From the NCBI RefSeq assembly GCF_900411375.1, contig NZ_LS422982.1:1-64000 (forward strand): DNA of 64,000 nucleotides. The letters run 5' to 3'. The DNA comes from Lentilactobacillus raoultii (GTDB taxonomy: Bacteria > Bacillota > Bacilli > Lactobacillales > Lactobacillaceae). A program made the translations under genes and the position numbers. Positions within the stretch are counted from its first letter, which is position 1; each line of letters begins with the position of its first letter. Of this stretch, positions 35,180 through 43,477 are shown piece after piece. The notes beneath the pieces were generated by a model. It saw only the letters and a list, made by a program, of their open reading frames with translations. It made no database searches and was not told where the DNA came from.

Positions 35180-35620
35180 CTATTTTTTCTTGGCTGCTTT
35201 TTTCTTTGCCACAGCCGCTTTCTTTTCTTGCGATCGTTTGCGAAGAATATCCTTTAATTCGTTGATATCATCTTCATGCTGATTCTTCCACTGCTTATAA
35301 GAAGTACTTGTATCGGTATCGGTTGGTTTAAGACCGGTGTCCAACCAAAAAATAGCTTCAGTTAAACTTGGAAAATTATGCATCCAGAGTGTTTGACCAT
35401 TTTCGGAATCAAACGCAACGTAGGAACGTGGGTGTCGCTGCAAAAAAGTGTGCTTTCTGATTTTAAAAGCTTCCCGTTTTCTTGTAAGGCGATAGTCGGG
35501 TAAAATGTATTTTCCCTGCTTTTTAAGTTGTGGGAAACGTTCATTAATTTGATCTGATCGGTCTTTAAGAAGTGCCTTGGCTTCTTCGACCATAATCAAT
35601 GTGGCTTTAGTTCGGGTCAT
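35180..35620 (-). CDS. Hypothetical protein with lysine-rich tail, 146 aa
   Basis: A soluble protein ending in a Lys/Ala-rich tail (KKAAVAKKKAAKKK), suggesting nucleic-acid or polyanion binding. The centre (HPRSYVAFDSENGQTLWMHNF) resembles no family I can name. It is divergent from the RNase H gene and could relate to it, though nothing direct shows this. Confidence 0.7.
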   Translation of the reverse strand: MTRTKATLIMVEEAKALLKDRSDQINERFPQLKKQGKYILPDYRLTRKREAFKIRKHTFLQRHPRSYVAFDSENGQTLWMHNFPSLTEAIFWLDTGLKPTDTDTSTSYKQWKNQHEDDINELKDILRKRSQEKKAAVAKKKAAKKK

Positions 35621-35735
35621 GTGGTCTTTGCCCCCTTTTACTTACTATTCTCGCATAGATTTATCTAATTGAAAAGTGGATAGAAATATTATGAGTATTT
35701 TTTCTGAAAATTTATAAAATTTGGAGGTGAAATTA

Positions 35736-36764
35736 TTGAAATATTACGCTGTTTTAAAAGGACGAAAACCCGGTCTCTATACTTCATGGGACGAAGCCAA
35801 GCAACAAGTTTCGGGCTTTTCGGGCGCCAAATATAAAAGCTTTAAAAGTTACGAGGACGCGGCGGCTTACTTAGGTAAAAAGCCGGGAGCGTCAAGCCTT
35901 CCAAAAGTCAAAAAAAGTGCGGGGACCGGCCAGACTAGTCAGCAACCACTTGATTTGGCTTTTGGCGATGAGATTACGGTCTATTCGGATGGTGGTTCCA
36001 GAAGCCACGGTAACCGTACTGGCGAACACGTTAAAGAGACGGATAAGGCGGCTTGGGCTTATTTGATTACCATGGCTGATCCCAAACAAGAGGTTTCCGA
36101 CACTGGTGGTGAATATGGTGCGACTAATAACCGGATGGAAATTATGGGGCTGTTAAAAGCACTAACCTACTTAGTAGCGCATCATTTTGAAAAGCGACCA
36201 ATCACAGTGGTTTCTGATTCCAAGTATGTCTTGAATGCTCTTACAAAGGGCTGGCTATCTAACTGGCAAAGACGAGGTTGGAAGCGGGCTGACGGTCCCT
36301 TAATCAATAAAGAACTTTGGCAGCAGATGGCCGAAATTTTAAAGAAAATCCCAGATATTCGCTACGAATGGACGAAAGGTCACGCAAATAATGACGGCAA
36401 TGTTTTTGTCGATAACTTGTTGAACCAGACAATGGATCAAATGACGGCCAAAAAAGAGCAGGGGACTTCTCAGTCGACAGCGACTGTGGCAAAAGTAACT
36501 GATGCAGAAACAACCGATTCAGAAACAGCTGAGTCAACTGCACCGGAAGTGACCGAAACGACGGCAGCTCAAGAAGATGAAAAAACCGCCCCTGAGTCTG
36601 CTCATGAAAGCAAGAGTAAGCGGCGGAAAATTAAATTGGATACCGAAAGTCTCAAACCTTCCGAACCGGCACCGACACATTTGTCACCGGAAGTTGAGAA
36701 ATCGGTTCATGATGTTGAAGAAAGCTTGAAAAAATTAGGCTTTTATCATGGTCATTTGGATTAA
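35736..36764 (+). CDS. rnhA: Ribonuclease H type I with N-terminal hybrid-binding domain
   Basis: 342 residues from TTG 35736, eight bases after GGAGG. The N-terminal KYYAVLKGRKPGLYTSWDEA...FKSYEDAAAYLG (1-52) is the viroplasmin-like RNA:DNA hybrid-binding domain. The RNase H core has its acidic residues in VYSDGGSR, NRMEIMGLLKAL, VVSDSKYVLNAL and NVFVDNLL, with EWTKGHANNDGN before the last. A Thr/Glu-rich linker and a C-terminal helix (VEKSVHDVEESLKKLGFYHGHLD) extend about 120 residues beyond the usual end. Its stop overlaps the convergent neighbour by 4 bp. Confidence 0.9.
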   Translation: MKYYAVLKGRKPGLYTSWDEAKQQVSGFSGAKYKSFKSYEDAAAYLGKKPGASSLPKVKKSAGTGQTSQQPLDLAFGDEITVYSDGGSRSHGNRTGEHVKETDKAAWAYLITMADPKQEVSDTGGEYGATNNRMEIMGLLKALTYLVAHHFEKRPITVVSDSKYVLNALTKGWLSNWQRRGWKRADGPLINKELWQQMAEILKKIPDIRYEWTKGHANNDGNVFVDNLLNQTMDQMTAKKEQGTSQSTATVAKVTDAETTDSETAESTAPEVTETTAAQEDEKTAPESAHESKSKRRKIKLDTESLKPSEPAPTHLSPEVEKSVHDVEESLKKLGFYHGHLD

Positions 36765-37321
36765 CGTGAATTGACACCGTGGTAACGACGATCCACTTCT
36801 TTACTCCAGAAGCCACCGGACAATTGAACGGGCTCTTGAACCATGATAAAGGCATCCGGCGAAATTTCCTTAATTTGTTCCATAAGCCGCCGATCAGCTT
36901 TTCGAGGTGCCAGAATGCTGAGTACCAAACGGGCTCCCGAACGACCTTCAGCACGGGAAACGGTAACCCCATAACCTAAATTACGAAGCTTTTCAGCCAG
37001 TTCTTCATTATGGGCGTGGACTGGATTTTCCGGATCGATTTGAACCGTTACTTGGAAGTTGACATAACCCAAGGCGATTTTATTTTCGATGACAATGCCA
37101 ATGTAGATGCCGACACCGAAACCAACCGCATAGGAAGCGACGTTTAGTGGGCTGTCGATATGGTCCAATGCGATAGCCAGTGCGATCACGTAAACCAGTT
37201 CCTCGCCGACTGCGACAAGGGGTGCCAAAAATTGATGCCCCTTAACAACCAGCATGGTTCTAAAGGTGTTGATTGAAATGTATAAGGCGTTCAAAACAAA
37301 AATCGTAAGTGCAAGTTCCAT
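36761..37321 (-). CDS. UPF0316/DUF2179-type membrane protein (YebE-like)
   Basis: 186 residues: three N-terminal membrane helices (about 1-80) and a C-terminal cytoplasmic alpha/beta domain with the DUF2179-like segments GYGVTVSRAEGRSGARLVLSI and IKEISPDAFIMVQEP. The family is conserved in Firmicutes but has no settled function. It overlaps the 3' end of rnhA by four bases. Confidence 0.8.
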   Translation of the reverse strand: MELALTIFVLNALYISINTFRTMLVVKGHQFLAPLVAVGEELVYVIALAIALDHIDSPLNVASYAVGFGVGIYIGIVIENKIALGYVNFQVTVQIDPENPVHAHNEELAEKLRNLGYGVTVSRAEGRSGARLVLSILAPRKADRRLMEQIKEISPDAFIMVQEPVQLSGGFWSKEVDRRYHGVNSR

Positions 37322-37479
37322 TAGTAAATTCCTCCCAGGTGAGTTTGAGCAATATAGTTGTCAAGTTGTATGATATTGATGGTTGTTATAGATCTGATTG
37401 TTGAATAGGTTGATCCTCCTTGGACTTTAGTAATAGTTTACTCTTTTTGAAGCGAAATAGTAGTAGGTGAGGGGATGCT

Positions 37480-37750
37480 AATCGTTTGGCTACGCTCACT
37501 GACTTAGGACAACTCCTCAAAGCAACCTCACTTCAGCTAAGGGATCGATTGGCAAAATCCAGACCCAGGATTTCCCCAATCGACGCCTTAGCTTTCGGAG
37601 GTTAACCGCTTTGATCCGTTCACTGATTTAGGACAACTCCCAAAAGCAACACCGCTCCTGCTAAGAGATCAATCTGAAAAATCCAAAAGCGGGATTTTTC
37701 AGATTGACGTCTTAGCCTCCGGGTGTTAACCGCTTTTGTCCGTTCACTGT
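37480..37750 (-). repeat. Covariant hairpin repeat, two units (reverse)
   Basis: Unit one has GCTAAGG/CCTTAGC and TCGATTGG/CCAATCGA; unit two has GCTAAGA/TCTTAGC and TCAATCTG/CAGATTGA. Both have cores pairing AATCC with GGATT and the shared TTAACCGCTTTTGTCCGTTCACT-type end. They fill most of the 525-bp gap between divergent genes; the remainder is AT-rich promoter-like sequence. Confidence 0.8.
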
Positions 37751-37846
37751 TAACATTGACATCCCCTTCAATTAACGGTATTCTAAAATTTGAACATAAA
37801 TTATGATAATGATTATATCTAAAAAATAGTAAGGGTTGCTGACCTA

Positions 37847-38287
37847 ATGGGTAATACGAAATTAATTCCATACTTAACATTTGAGAACACTAAAAATGCG
37901 CTTGAATATTATAAGCGAGTATTTGGGGCGACGGATGTCACTCGTGAATCACCGACCGAAAAGCAGGCTGAAGCGATGTCCCTTAATCCGGACGTTGATC
38001 TTGATAACCTGACACTTCAGGCAAGCTTTAAGGTGTTGGGACAACAAGTTTTTGCTGCCGACAGCTTCTTAGGTAAACCAGTCGTGTCATCGTTGATTTC
38101 CTTGATGTTGGAGGTCGATGCGCACGATTCCGATGCGGAGACGGCTTTGGAAAATCTCTACAAGCAAGTTGCCGAGTCAGAAGAGGTTAAAGTGATTATC
38201 ACGTTTGAAAAGAAGTCATCCGGTAACAAGTACGGCCAAGTGGTCGATAAGTACGGCGTTACCTGGATCTTTAACGCGGTTAAGTAA
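37847..38287 (+). CDS. PhnB-like VOC (glyoxalase fold) protein
   Basis: 146 residues. IPYLTFENTKNALEYYKRVFGATDV is the standard opening of PhnB/3-dmu-9_3-mt-like VOC proteins, and YGQVVDKYGVTWIFN is their C-terminal strand motif. Catalytic metal ligands are not clear, as in many of these. Function unknown; resistance or isomerase-like roles occur in the superfamily. The ribosome binding site is weak (AAGGG). Confidence 0.8.
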   Translation: MGNTKLIPYLTFENTKNALEYYKRVFGATDVTRESPTEKQAEAMSLNPDVDLDNLTLQASFKVLGQQVFAADSFLGKPVVSSLISLMLEVDAHDSDAETALENLYKQVAESEEVKVIITFEKKSSGNKYGQVVDKYGVTWIFNAVK

Positions 38288-38304
38288 TGGACTCGTAGAT
38301 TAAA

Positions 38305-38353
38305 TAAAAACGAGGGAGAGAGAATTGAGGTAATTTTCTTTCCCTCGTTTTAT
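38305..38353 (+). terminator. Terminator after the VOC gene
   Basis: AAAACGAGGGA pairs with TCCCTCGTTTT, with further GAGAG/CTTTC pairing and a T run. Confidence 0.85.
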
Positions 38354-38388
38354 AATGATTGAGAGGACTAAGGGTGAAAGGGGCGATC

Positions 38389-39066
38389 ATGGTGAGTGAT
38401 TTTGACAAAGTAAAAGGTGTTTTATTCGATCTTAACGGGATTATTACCGACTCGTGGGCTTATCACAGCCGTTCCTGGCAGGAAATTGCCAATCAGTTGG
38501 GCATTAACTGGACGGACGAGCTGGAAGAAGCCATCAAGGGTCGGGATCGAATCGACTCATTAAACGCCATTTTAGCGTCGGCTGGTAAAGCGGATGAGTA
38601 TTCGCTTCAGCAAAAAGAGACACTTGCAGATCAAAAAAATGAGATTTATCAAACGATGTTGGATAAAATGAATCCTGGCGATATTCTGCCCGGCATTCCG
38701 GCATTTCTGGATGAATTAACCGCTAATGATTATCAAATGATTATTGCCTCTGCTTCTGCCAACGCGCCTAAAGAGATTCGCAAACTGAAGCTTGAAAAAT
38801 ATTTTCCACTAATCGTTGATCTAAAGACGATCAAACACAACAAGCCGGCACCGGATGTCTTTGCCAAAGCCGCCGAAATGCTTCATTTGCTCCCGGAGGC
38901 CTGCGTTGGCATTGATGACGGGATGGTAGGTGTTGAATCGATCAACGCAGCTGGCATTGTTTCAATTGGCGTTGGCGATCCACAAGTGCTCCATGAAGCC
39001 GACATTAATTTTGAAAGCACTCGGCAATTGACCCTTGAAAATATCCGTCAGGCTTGGCCCAAGTGA
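38389..39066 (+). CDS. pgmB: Beta-phosphoglucomutase-like HAD protein with D-to-N change
   Basis: 225 residues from the ATG after GAAAGGGG. The sequence follows beta-PGM closely: FDLNGIITDSWAYHSRSW (13-30), KGRDRIDSL in the cap, ASASAN, HNKPAPDVF and the acidic metal pair region IDDGMVG. The nucleophile Asp14 is kept, but the residue two positions on, normally the general acid/base Asp, is Asn16 (codon AAC). In lactococcal beta-PGM the equivalent D10N change greatly slows the mutase. The protein may therefore be inactive, be a phosphatase-like HAD, or use another base. No maltose or trehalose phosphorylase gene is adjacent. It ends 19 bp inside the convergent neighbour. Confidence 0.82.
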   Translation: MVSDFDKVKGVLFDLNGIITDSWAYHSRSWQEIANQLGINWTDELEEAIKGRDRIDSLNAILASAGKADEYSLQQKETLADQKNEIYQTMLDKMNPGDILPGIPAFLDELTANDYQMIIASASANAPKEIRKLKLEKYFPLIVDLKTIKHNKPAPDVFAKAAEMLHLLPEACVGIDDGMVGVESINAAGIVSIGVGDPQVLHEADINFESTRQLTLENIRQAWPK

Positions 39067-39416
39067 GCATCTAAGTATTGTTTTAAAACAACGGCTTGAT
39101 TATGTTCACGATCTTTGGCGCCATAAAGCAGAATGACATTTTCGGCTTTTAGTTTGTCTTGGACAAGGGAGACAAAGTCAGCTACTTGGTCATTTTGCTT
39201 TAATTCATCAAGGTATTTTTGCTTAAAATCAGGAAACTTTTTGGGGTCGTGTGAAAACCATGACCGCAATTCTTTGGAAGGGGCGATTTGCTTTTCCCAT
39301 TGATCCAATTTTGCGTTAACTTTTGAAATTCCCCGTGGCCATAACCGGTCAACCAGAATTCGGTAACCGGACAAATCTTGTGGCTTATCGTAAATTCGTT
39401 CAAGTTTTAGTTCCAT
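39048..39416 (-). CDS. DUF488 family protein (YeaO-like)
   Basis: 122 residues from the ATG after TTGGAGGAA; a longer frame upstream crosses the promoter region. The YRILVDRLWPRGISKVNAKLDQWEKQIAPS stretch and LRSWFSHDP are the DUF488/YeaO signature, and VILLYGAKDREHNQAVVL is the C-terminal motif. Function is not established; Cys is absent from the usual positions. It overlaps pgmB at its 3' end and is divergent from mpg. Confidence 0.88.
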   Translation of the reverse strand: MELKLERIYDKPQDLSGYRILVDRLWPRGISKVNAKLDQWEKQIAPSKELRSWFSHDPKKFPDFKQKYLDELKQNDQVADFVSLVQDKLKAENVILLYGAKDREHNQAVVLKQYLDAHLGQA

Positions 39417-39461
39417 ATTAAAAATTCCTCCAATAGAGATTATTTTGAAAGCTGTGATAAT

Positions 39462-40091
39462 TTGCTTACCAGTGATCCATTTTATGCCAGCGCCCCGACC
39501 GATCAAATTGCCCAAAAAATGTTGGGGATGCTGCTTACATATCAGTCACCCAAAGGTCTAGTGGGCGGCTGGATTGTCGAAACCGAAGCCTATATGGGCC
39601 AGTTGGATTCGGCAGCTCATGCTTTTAAAGGACGACGAACCGCTTCAAATGAACCATTATACGGGCCTCCAGGTACAGTTTACATCTATTCAATTCATGG
39701 GCGATACCTACTTGATGTGGCTGCCCAGCCAAAAGACGTCCCACAAGGAGTTCTCATTCGCGCCGTTGAGCCGTTTGTCGGCCAAGAAATTATGATGAAA
39801 AATCGCACCAAAACCGGTTGGGACTTAACCAATGGCCCAGGCAAACTCATGGAAGCCTTTGGAATTTCAGATAAGAAAATGAATTTTGAGATCTTCGGTG
39901 ATAGTAAACTAAACATCGATCAGCATCGTAAAAAAACGCCTAAAAAAATTGGCGTCTCGAACCGTGTCGGCGTTTCAAATCAAGGCGATTGGGCTGTCAA
40001 ACCGCTAAGGTACTTTGTGGCGGGAAACCCGTACGTTTCCGGAATGAAGAAACGGGGGATGGACCTTACTGATTTTGGCTGGCGGGCTTAG
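39462..40091 (+). CDS. 3-methyladenine DNA glycosylase (AAG/MPG family)
   Basis: 209 residues, starting at TTG; no other start is available in the open frame. It excises alkylated purines. Family motifs: GWIVETEAYMGQLDSAAHAFKGRRT, with catalytic Glu in ETEAY, YGPPGTVYIYSIHGRYLLDV, GVLIRAVEP and LTNGPGKLMEAFGI. The C-terminus has the usual RYFVAGNPYVS. Only 45 bp separates it from the divergent DUF488 gene, so promoters must overlap. Confidence 0.92.
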   Translation: MLTSDPFYASAPTDQIAQKMLGMLLTYQSPKGLVGGWIVETEAYMGQLDSAAHAFKGRRTASNEPLYGPPGTVYIYSIHGRYLLDVAAQPKDVPQGVLIRAVEPFVGQEIMMKNRTKTGWDLTNGPGKLMEAFGISDKKMNFEIFGDSKLNIDQHRKKTPKKIGVSNRVGVSNQGDWAVKPLRYFVAGNPYVSGMKKRGMDLTDFGWRA

Positions 40092-40099
40092 GAAATGTT

Positions 40100-40366
40100 G
40101 ACCGTTTGGCTGCGTTCACTGGATTAGGACAACTCCCAAAAGCAACACCGCTCCTGCTAAGAGATCAATCTGAAAAATCCAAATGCGGGATTTCCCAGAT
40201 TGACGTCTTAGCATCCGGGTGTTAACCGCTTTTGTCCGTTCACTGGATTAGGACAACTCCGCCAAACAGCATCATTCCATATACGGGATCGATTAGCCAA
40301 ACCCAAAACCAGGGTTTCACTAATCGACGCCGTATATTCCAGATGCTAACCGTTTGGCTGCGTTCA
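40100..40366 (-). repeat. Covariant hairpin repeat, two units (reverse)
   Basis: Unit one pairs GCTAAGA/TCTTAGC and TCAATCTG/CAGATTGA. Unit two pairs TATACGG/CCGTATA and TCGATTAG/CTAATCGA; both arms of the latter have changed together relative to unit one. The last unit abuts the pgpA stop, between convergent mpg and pgpA. Confidence 0.8.
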
Positions 40367-40867
40367 CTAATTGTTTCTATGCGCAATCCTTGCCGATACC
40401 GCGCTGGCAATCGCGCCGACAATATCGTCAATAAACGTGTAAGAAGTGCCATTCTTGGCTTCGTCCAGTTTTTTAATGACCCCGGTCTTATCTCGATCAA
40501 TGTATCCATAGTTGGTGATGCCAATGGTGCCATAGATATTGGCGATGTTTAACGCAATCCCTTCATCAACACCGAAAACGCCGGAATCGTTCATAATGAT
40601 GCTTTCTAATGGTTCCTGGAGTTGGCCTTCGGATGCCAATCGGTCCAATTCCAAACCAACCATGGCGTTATTCAGCACTTCCCGTTTATGCAGGACGTTA
40701 GTGGTGTCCTTTCGAACCTCTTCCATAGTGAGATTCGGGATGAATGGTTTTTGTAAATTAATGGCCATTTGGGAAATGTCATCCGGCGTAATCCCACGTT
40801 CCTTTAAAGCTTTGATAACAAAGTTATACGCTTTGGTGTCTGGAAATTTAAAATTCTTATTGTTCAT
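40367..40867 (-). CDS. pgpA: Phosphatidylglycerophosphatase A family protein
   Basis: 166 residues. The C-terminal half has GVDEGIALNIANIYGTIGITNYGYIDRDKTG and YTFIDDIVGAIASAVSARIAH, the PgpA/YutG signature with acidic residues for phosphate and metal handling. Gram-positive members are more soluble than the E. coli enzyme, and the N-terminal helical half resembles YutG. Expected role: dephosphorylating phosphatidylglycerophosphate. A strong terminator separates it from map upstream. Confidence 0.85.
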   Translation of the reverse strand: MNNKNFKFPDTKAYNFVIKALKERGITPDDISQMAINLQKPFIPNLTMEEVRKDTTNVLHKREVLNNAMVGLELDRLASEGQLQEPLESIIMNDSGVFGVDEGIALNIANIYGTIGITNYGYIDRDKTGVIKKLDEAKNGTSYTFIDDIVGAIASAVSARIAHRNN

Positions 40868-40884
40868 TTATAACTAACCTCCAA

Positions 40885-40931
40885 TTTAGAAAAAAGCCGG
40901 GTCAAAAATTAAATTTTGCACCCGGCTTTAA
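40885..40931 (-). terminator. Terminator after map
   Basis: AAAGCCGGGTGCAAAATTT pairs with AATTTTTGACCCGGCTTT, followed by T on the minus strand. Confidence 0.9.
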
Positions 40932-41003
40932 TCGTTTATAGTTATTCAGACAACTGCGTCAAGCGCGGTTCTTTATTTTAAAGATCAATTCAAAAGCTTT
41001 GAG

Positions 41004-41828
41004 TTAGCTTCTTGAATTGATGTCTTGCGTTTCGTGATAGATATACTTTGCGTCAATGTCCGGATCCTGAATCGTCAGAATTTTTGGACCGTCTTTGGTG
41101 ATGGCTAAAGTATGTTCATATTGTGCCGAAGGACTACCATCAGCTGAGACGTAGTAGGTCCAATCATCTGCTTTGTCATAACGATCCTTGATCTCCCAAG
41201 TGCCGGTGTTGACCATTGGTTCAATGGTGATGGTCATTCCTTCCTTGAGTCGTAAGCCACGATGGGCAACCCCATAGGCCGGCACATTTGGCTCTTCATG
41301 CATTTTTGGCTGAATGCCGTGGCCGATCAGTTCCCGAACATCGCCCATGTGGTGTTCATCTTCAACGTAGGTCTGGATGGCAGCACCGATGTCACCAAGT
41401 CGATTACCGATGACAGCTTGGTCAATTCCAAGGTACAAAGCTTTACGGGTAACTTCCATTAAGTTTTTAATTTCTGGTGAAACGTCACCGACAGCGTAAG
41501 TCCAGCAAGAGTCACTTTCAAAGCCATCTTTATTGACAGTTAAGTCGACTTTAACAACGTCGCCGTCTTTCAAGATTAGTCCCTTACGCGGAATGCCGTG
41601 GGCAACTTCATCATTAACCGAGACACAGGTGGCAAATTTGTAGCCCTCAAAGCCCATTTCTGAAGGGTAGGCATGGTGATCTTTAATGTATTTTCGGGCG
41701 AATTCTTCAATGTCCCAAGTGTCCAAGCCTGGCTTGATCATTTTTCTTAAGCCTAAGTGGACACCGGCCAAGACTTTTCCGGATTCAGCCATTTTTTCTA
41801 TTTCACGTGGTGATTTTAATGTAATCAA
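41004..41828 (-). CDS. map: Methionine aminopeptidase, type I
   Basis: 274 residues. It removes the initiator Met from nascent proteins. Metal ligands are visible in KVDLTVNKDGFESDSCWTY (two Asp), GHGIQPKMHEEP (His), TIEPMV (Glu) and SAQYEHT (Glu). The first domain segment FATCVSVNDEVAHGIP is canonical. The C-terminal tail after the last motif is about 35 residues longer than minimal MetAPs. Confidence 0.96.
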   Translation of the reverse strand: MITLKSPREIEKMAESGKVLAGVHLGLRKMIKPGLDTWDIEEFARKYIKDHHAYPSEMGFEGYKFATCVSVNDEVAHGIPRKGLILKDGDVVKVDLTVNKDGFESDSCWTYAVGDVSPEIKNLMEVTRKALYLGIDQAVIGNRLGDIGAAIQTYVEDEHHMGDVRELIGHGIQPKMHEEPNVPAYGVAHRGLRLKEGMTITIEPMVNTGTWEIKDRYDKADDWTYYVSADGSPSAQYEHTLAITKDGPKILTIQDPDIDAKYIYHETQDINSRS

Positions 41829-41935
41829 GTTTTTCTGCTCCTTAGGAATGATTTAGTACTTATAGACGATTAAACCACAATTGGTAGTCGCCTTGCAACC
41901 GGAGTGAGGAATGACAATGCTGATATCATAACCCA

Positions 41936-41983
41936 AACAAAATGAGGTTGCCAGCAAAACGATCGTTTTACTCCAACCTCGTA
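41936..41983 (-). terminator. Terminator of the 55-aa gene
   Basis: On the minus strand GAGGTTG and CAACCTC flank an inner AAAACGATCGTTTT palindrome, followed by ATTTTGTTT. Confidence 0.75.
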
Positions 41984-41984
41984 A

Positions 41985-42152
41985 TTATGCTTCGTCGATG
42001 ATCCCTTTTTGAAGGGCTTCCAAAATTAACTTAACTTCAGTAATTTTGGAATCAACTAAATATTGTGTTGGTTCATCTTTTTCATTTTTGGCGGTATTCA
42101 TTTGATCATTCAAAAATTTTAATTGATCATGAAGATATTCAGCTAGTTTCAT
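41985..42152 (-). CDS. Small hypothetical protein, 55 aa
   Basis: Begins MKLAEYLHDQLKFLNDQMN; helical and charged, with no membrane segment. GAGGTGA lies just before this ATG; the frame extends upstream only into a hairpin repeat. Function not recognised. Confidence 0.7.
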   Translation of the reverse strand: MKLAEYLHDQLKFLNDQMNTAKNEKDEPTQYLVDSKITEVKLILEALQKGIIDEA

Positions 42153-42218
42153 GATGGTCACCTCACAGGTTCTCTTTACTACTATTATATATCTTTTGGA
42201 AAAAGTGTACAAAAATAT

Positions 42219-42484
42219 GTTCAGTGAACGGACAAAAGCGGTTAGCACCCGGAGGCTAAGGCGTCAATCTGGGAAATCCTGTCTTTGGATTTTCCAGATT
42301 GATCTCTTAGCAGGAGCGGTGTTGCTTTTGGGAGTTGTCCTAAATCAGTGAACGGACAAAAGCGGTTAACCTCCGAAAGCTAAGGCGTCGATTGGGGAAA
42401 TCCTGGGTCTGGATTTTGCCAATCGATCCCTTAGCTGAAGTGAGGTTGCTTTGAGGAGTTGTCCTAAGTCAGTGAACGGACAAG
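42219..42484 (+). repeat. Covariant hairpin repeat, two units (forward)
   Basis: Unit one (about 42221-42346) pairs GCTAAG/CTTAGC, TCAATCTGG/CCAGATTGA and AATCC/GGATT. Unit two (42347-42480) pairs AACCTC/GAGGTT, GCTAAGG/CCTTAGC and TCGATTGG/CCAATCGA. Each is preceded by CAGTGAACGGACAAAAGCGG. Confidence 0.85.
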
Positions 42485-42504
42485 AGCGGTCACACCCTCT
42501 AAGC

Positions 42505-42912
42505 TCACTTTCTTTGCAACTTGCGTTGAACCCAGCTGGTGATCCAATAGACCAAAAAGAAAATTGTGAGGAAAAAGCTGCTGGTGCAAACCAAGTAACT
42601 GATTGTCCAAGCCGCCTGTAAATAATCAGGAAGTTTAATTGATTGAAATGAAAAGAAAATAAAGGTAAATAGAATGTCACAGCCAAAAGCGACTCGACGT
42701 CCCAACTTTGAGTTGGACAATCCTTTTCGGTCTTGGGCAATCAAATAGGTCATGGAATGAACTGAAATGATTAAAGAACCACTGGCCAAGACAAAAAAGA
42801 TTAATTTTTTCTCTGGCGTCGTGTTCAGAAAGAATGCAAAAAGCAGGGCCATGAGGATCCCTAAAACATCTAGAACACTAAGCCAGCGATATCGTCTGAT
42901 TGTTGATGCCAA
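42505..42912 (-). CDS. Hypothetical integral membrane protein, 135 aa
   Basis: Four hydrophobic helices (about residues 10-30, 36-58, 73-93 and 98-122) with a basic loop (DRKGLSNSKLGRR) and a basic C-terminus. No family recognised. A hairpin repeat follows immediately. Confidence 0.7.
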   Translation of the reverse strand: MASTIRRYRWLSVLDVLGILMALLFAFFLNTTPEKKLIFFVLASGSLIISVHSMTYLIAQDRKGLSNSKLGRRVAFGCDILFTFIFFSFQSIKLPDYLQAAWTISYLVCTSSFFLTIFFLVYWITSWVQRKLQRK

Positions 42913-43147
42913 TTTTTAATCAAATCCTTTATAATTCAAAGTTTGTTCATGATGATATGATTTGTTGAATTGAGAAGCGTTATCTTTTTGGGGTAACAAA
43001 TTGATGCGTATTCATTAGTAGATACTTCTTTCAAATTACCAAATCATTTAGTGCTCGTCAAGATTTGACGTGGCCATGATGAATTTCTATCGTGACGGTT
43101 GTACTTCGCTGACGTTAAAGCTATCCTAATGATAGGGGGCGACAATA

Positions 43148-43351
43148 GTGACAGATAAATTGTGGTTAAAATGGTTCTTCGTATTCTTCTACTTAATAAT
43201 GGGCGTCTTACTGCTAATGGGTCACAGTATGATTGTGATGGCCATGATGGCGGTGGGGATGCTGTTGGAATCTTTGGATAGCTTAATTGAAACTTATTTG
43301 AATCGAGAACCCAAGGAAACGAGCGGCCTGCAGAAACGCCATCAAGCATAG
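43148..43351 (+). CDS. Small membrane protein, 67 aa
   Basis: GTG start with ATAGGGGG eight bases upstream. Two adjacent hydrophobic helices (about 8-28 and 28-46), then a polar tail (NREPKETSGLQKRHQA). Function not recognised. Confidence 0.6.
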   Translation: MTDKLWLKWFFVFFYLIMGVLLLMGHSMIVMAMMAVGMLLESLDSLIETYLNREPKETSGLQKRHQA

Positions 43352-43409
43352 GCAAATGACCCGACTGTTTTGATGATTGGAAAATGGTCGGTTGATTTGC
43401 ATATGTGAA

Positions 43410-43463
43410 ACTAAAAAGCAACGGTGAGTTGAGAAATGTCAACTTCATCGTTGCTTTTTGTGT
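43410..43463 (+). terminator. Bidirectional terminator before pepO
   Basis: AAAAAGCAACG and CGTTGCTTTTT with an inner GAGTTG/CAACTTC, between the small membrane protein and convergent pepO. Confidence 0.85.
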
Positions 43464-43477
43464 TTTTAGAGACTGAA

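Noticed and set aside
37620-42351. Reading frames containing RRLRRQS and WIFQIDLLAGAVLLLGVVLNQ that recur at several loci
   Set aside because: They are translations of the hairpin repeat units. Similarity between them comes from the repeats, they cross the palindromes, and they have no start signals of their own.
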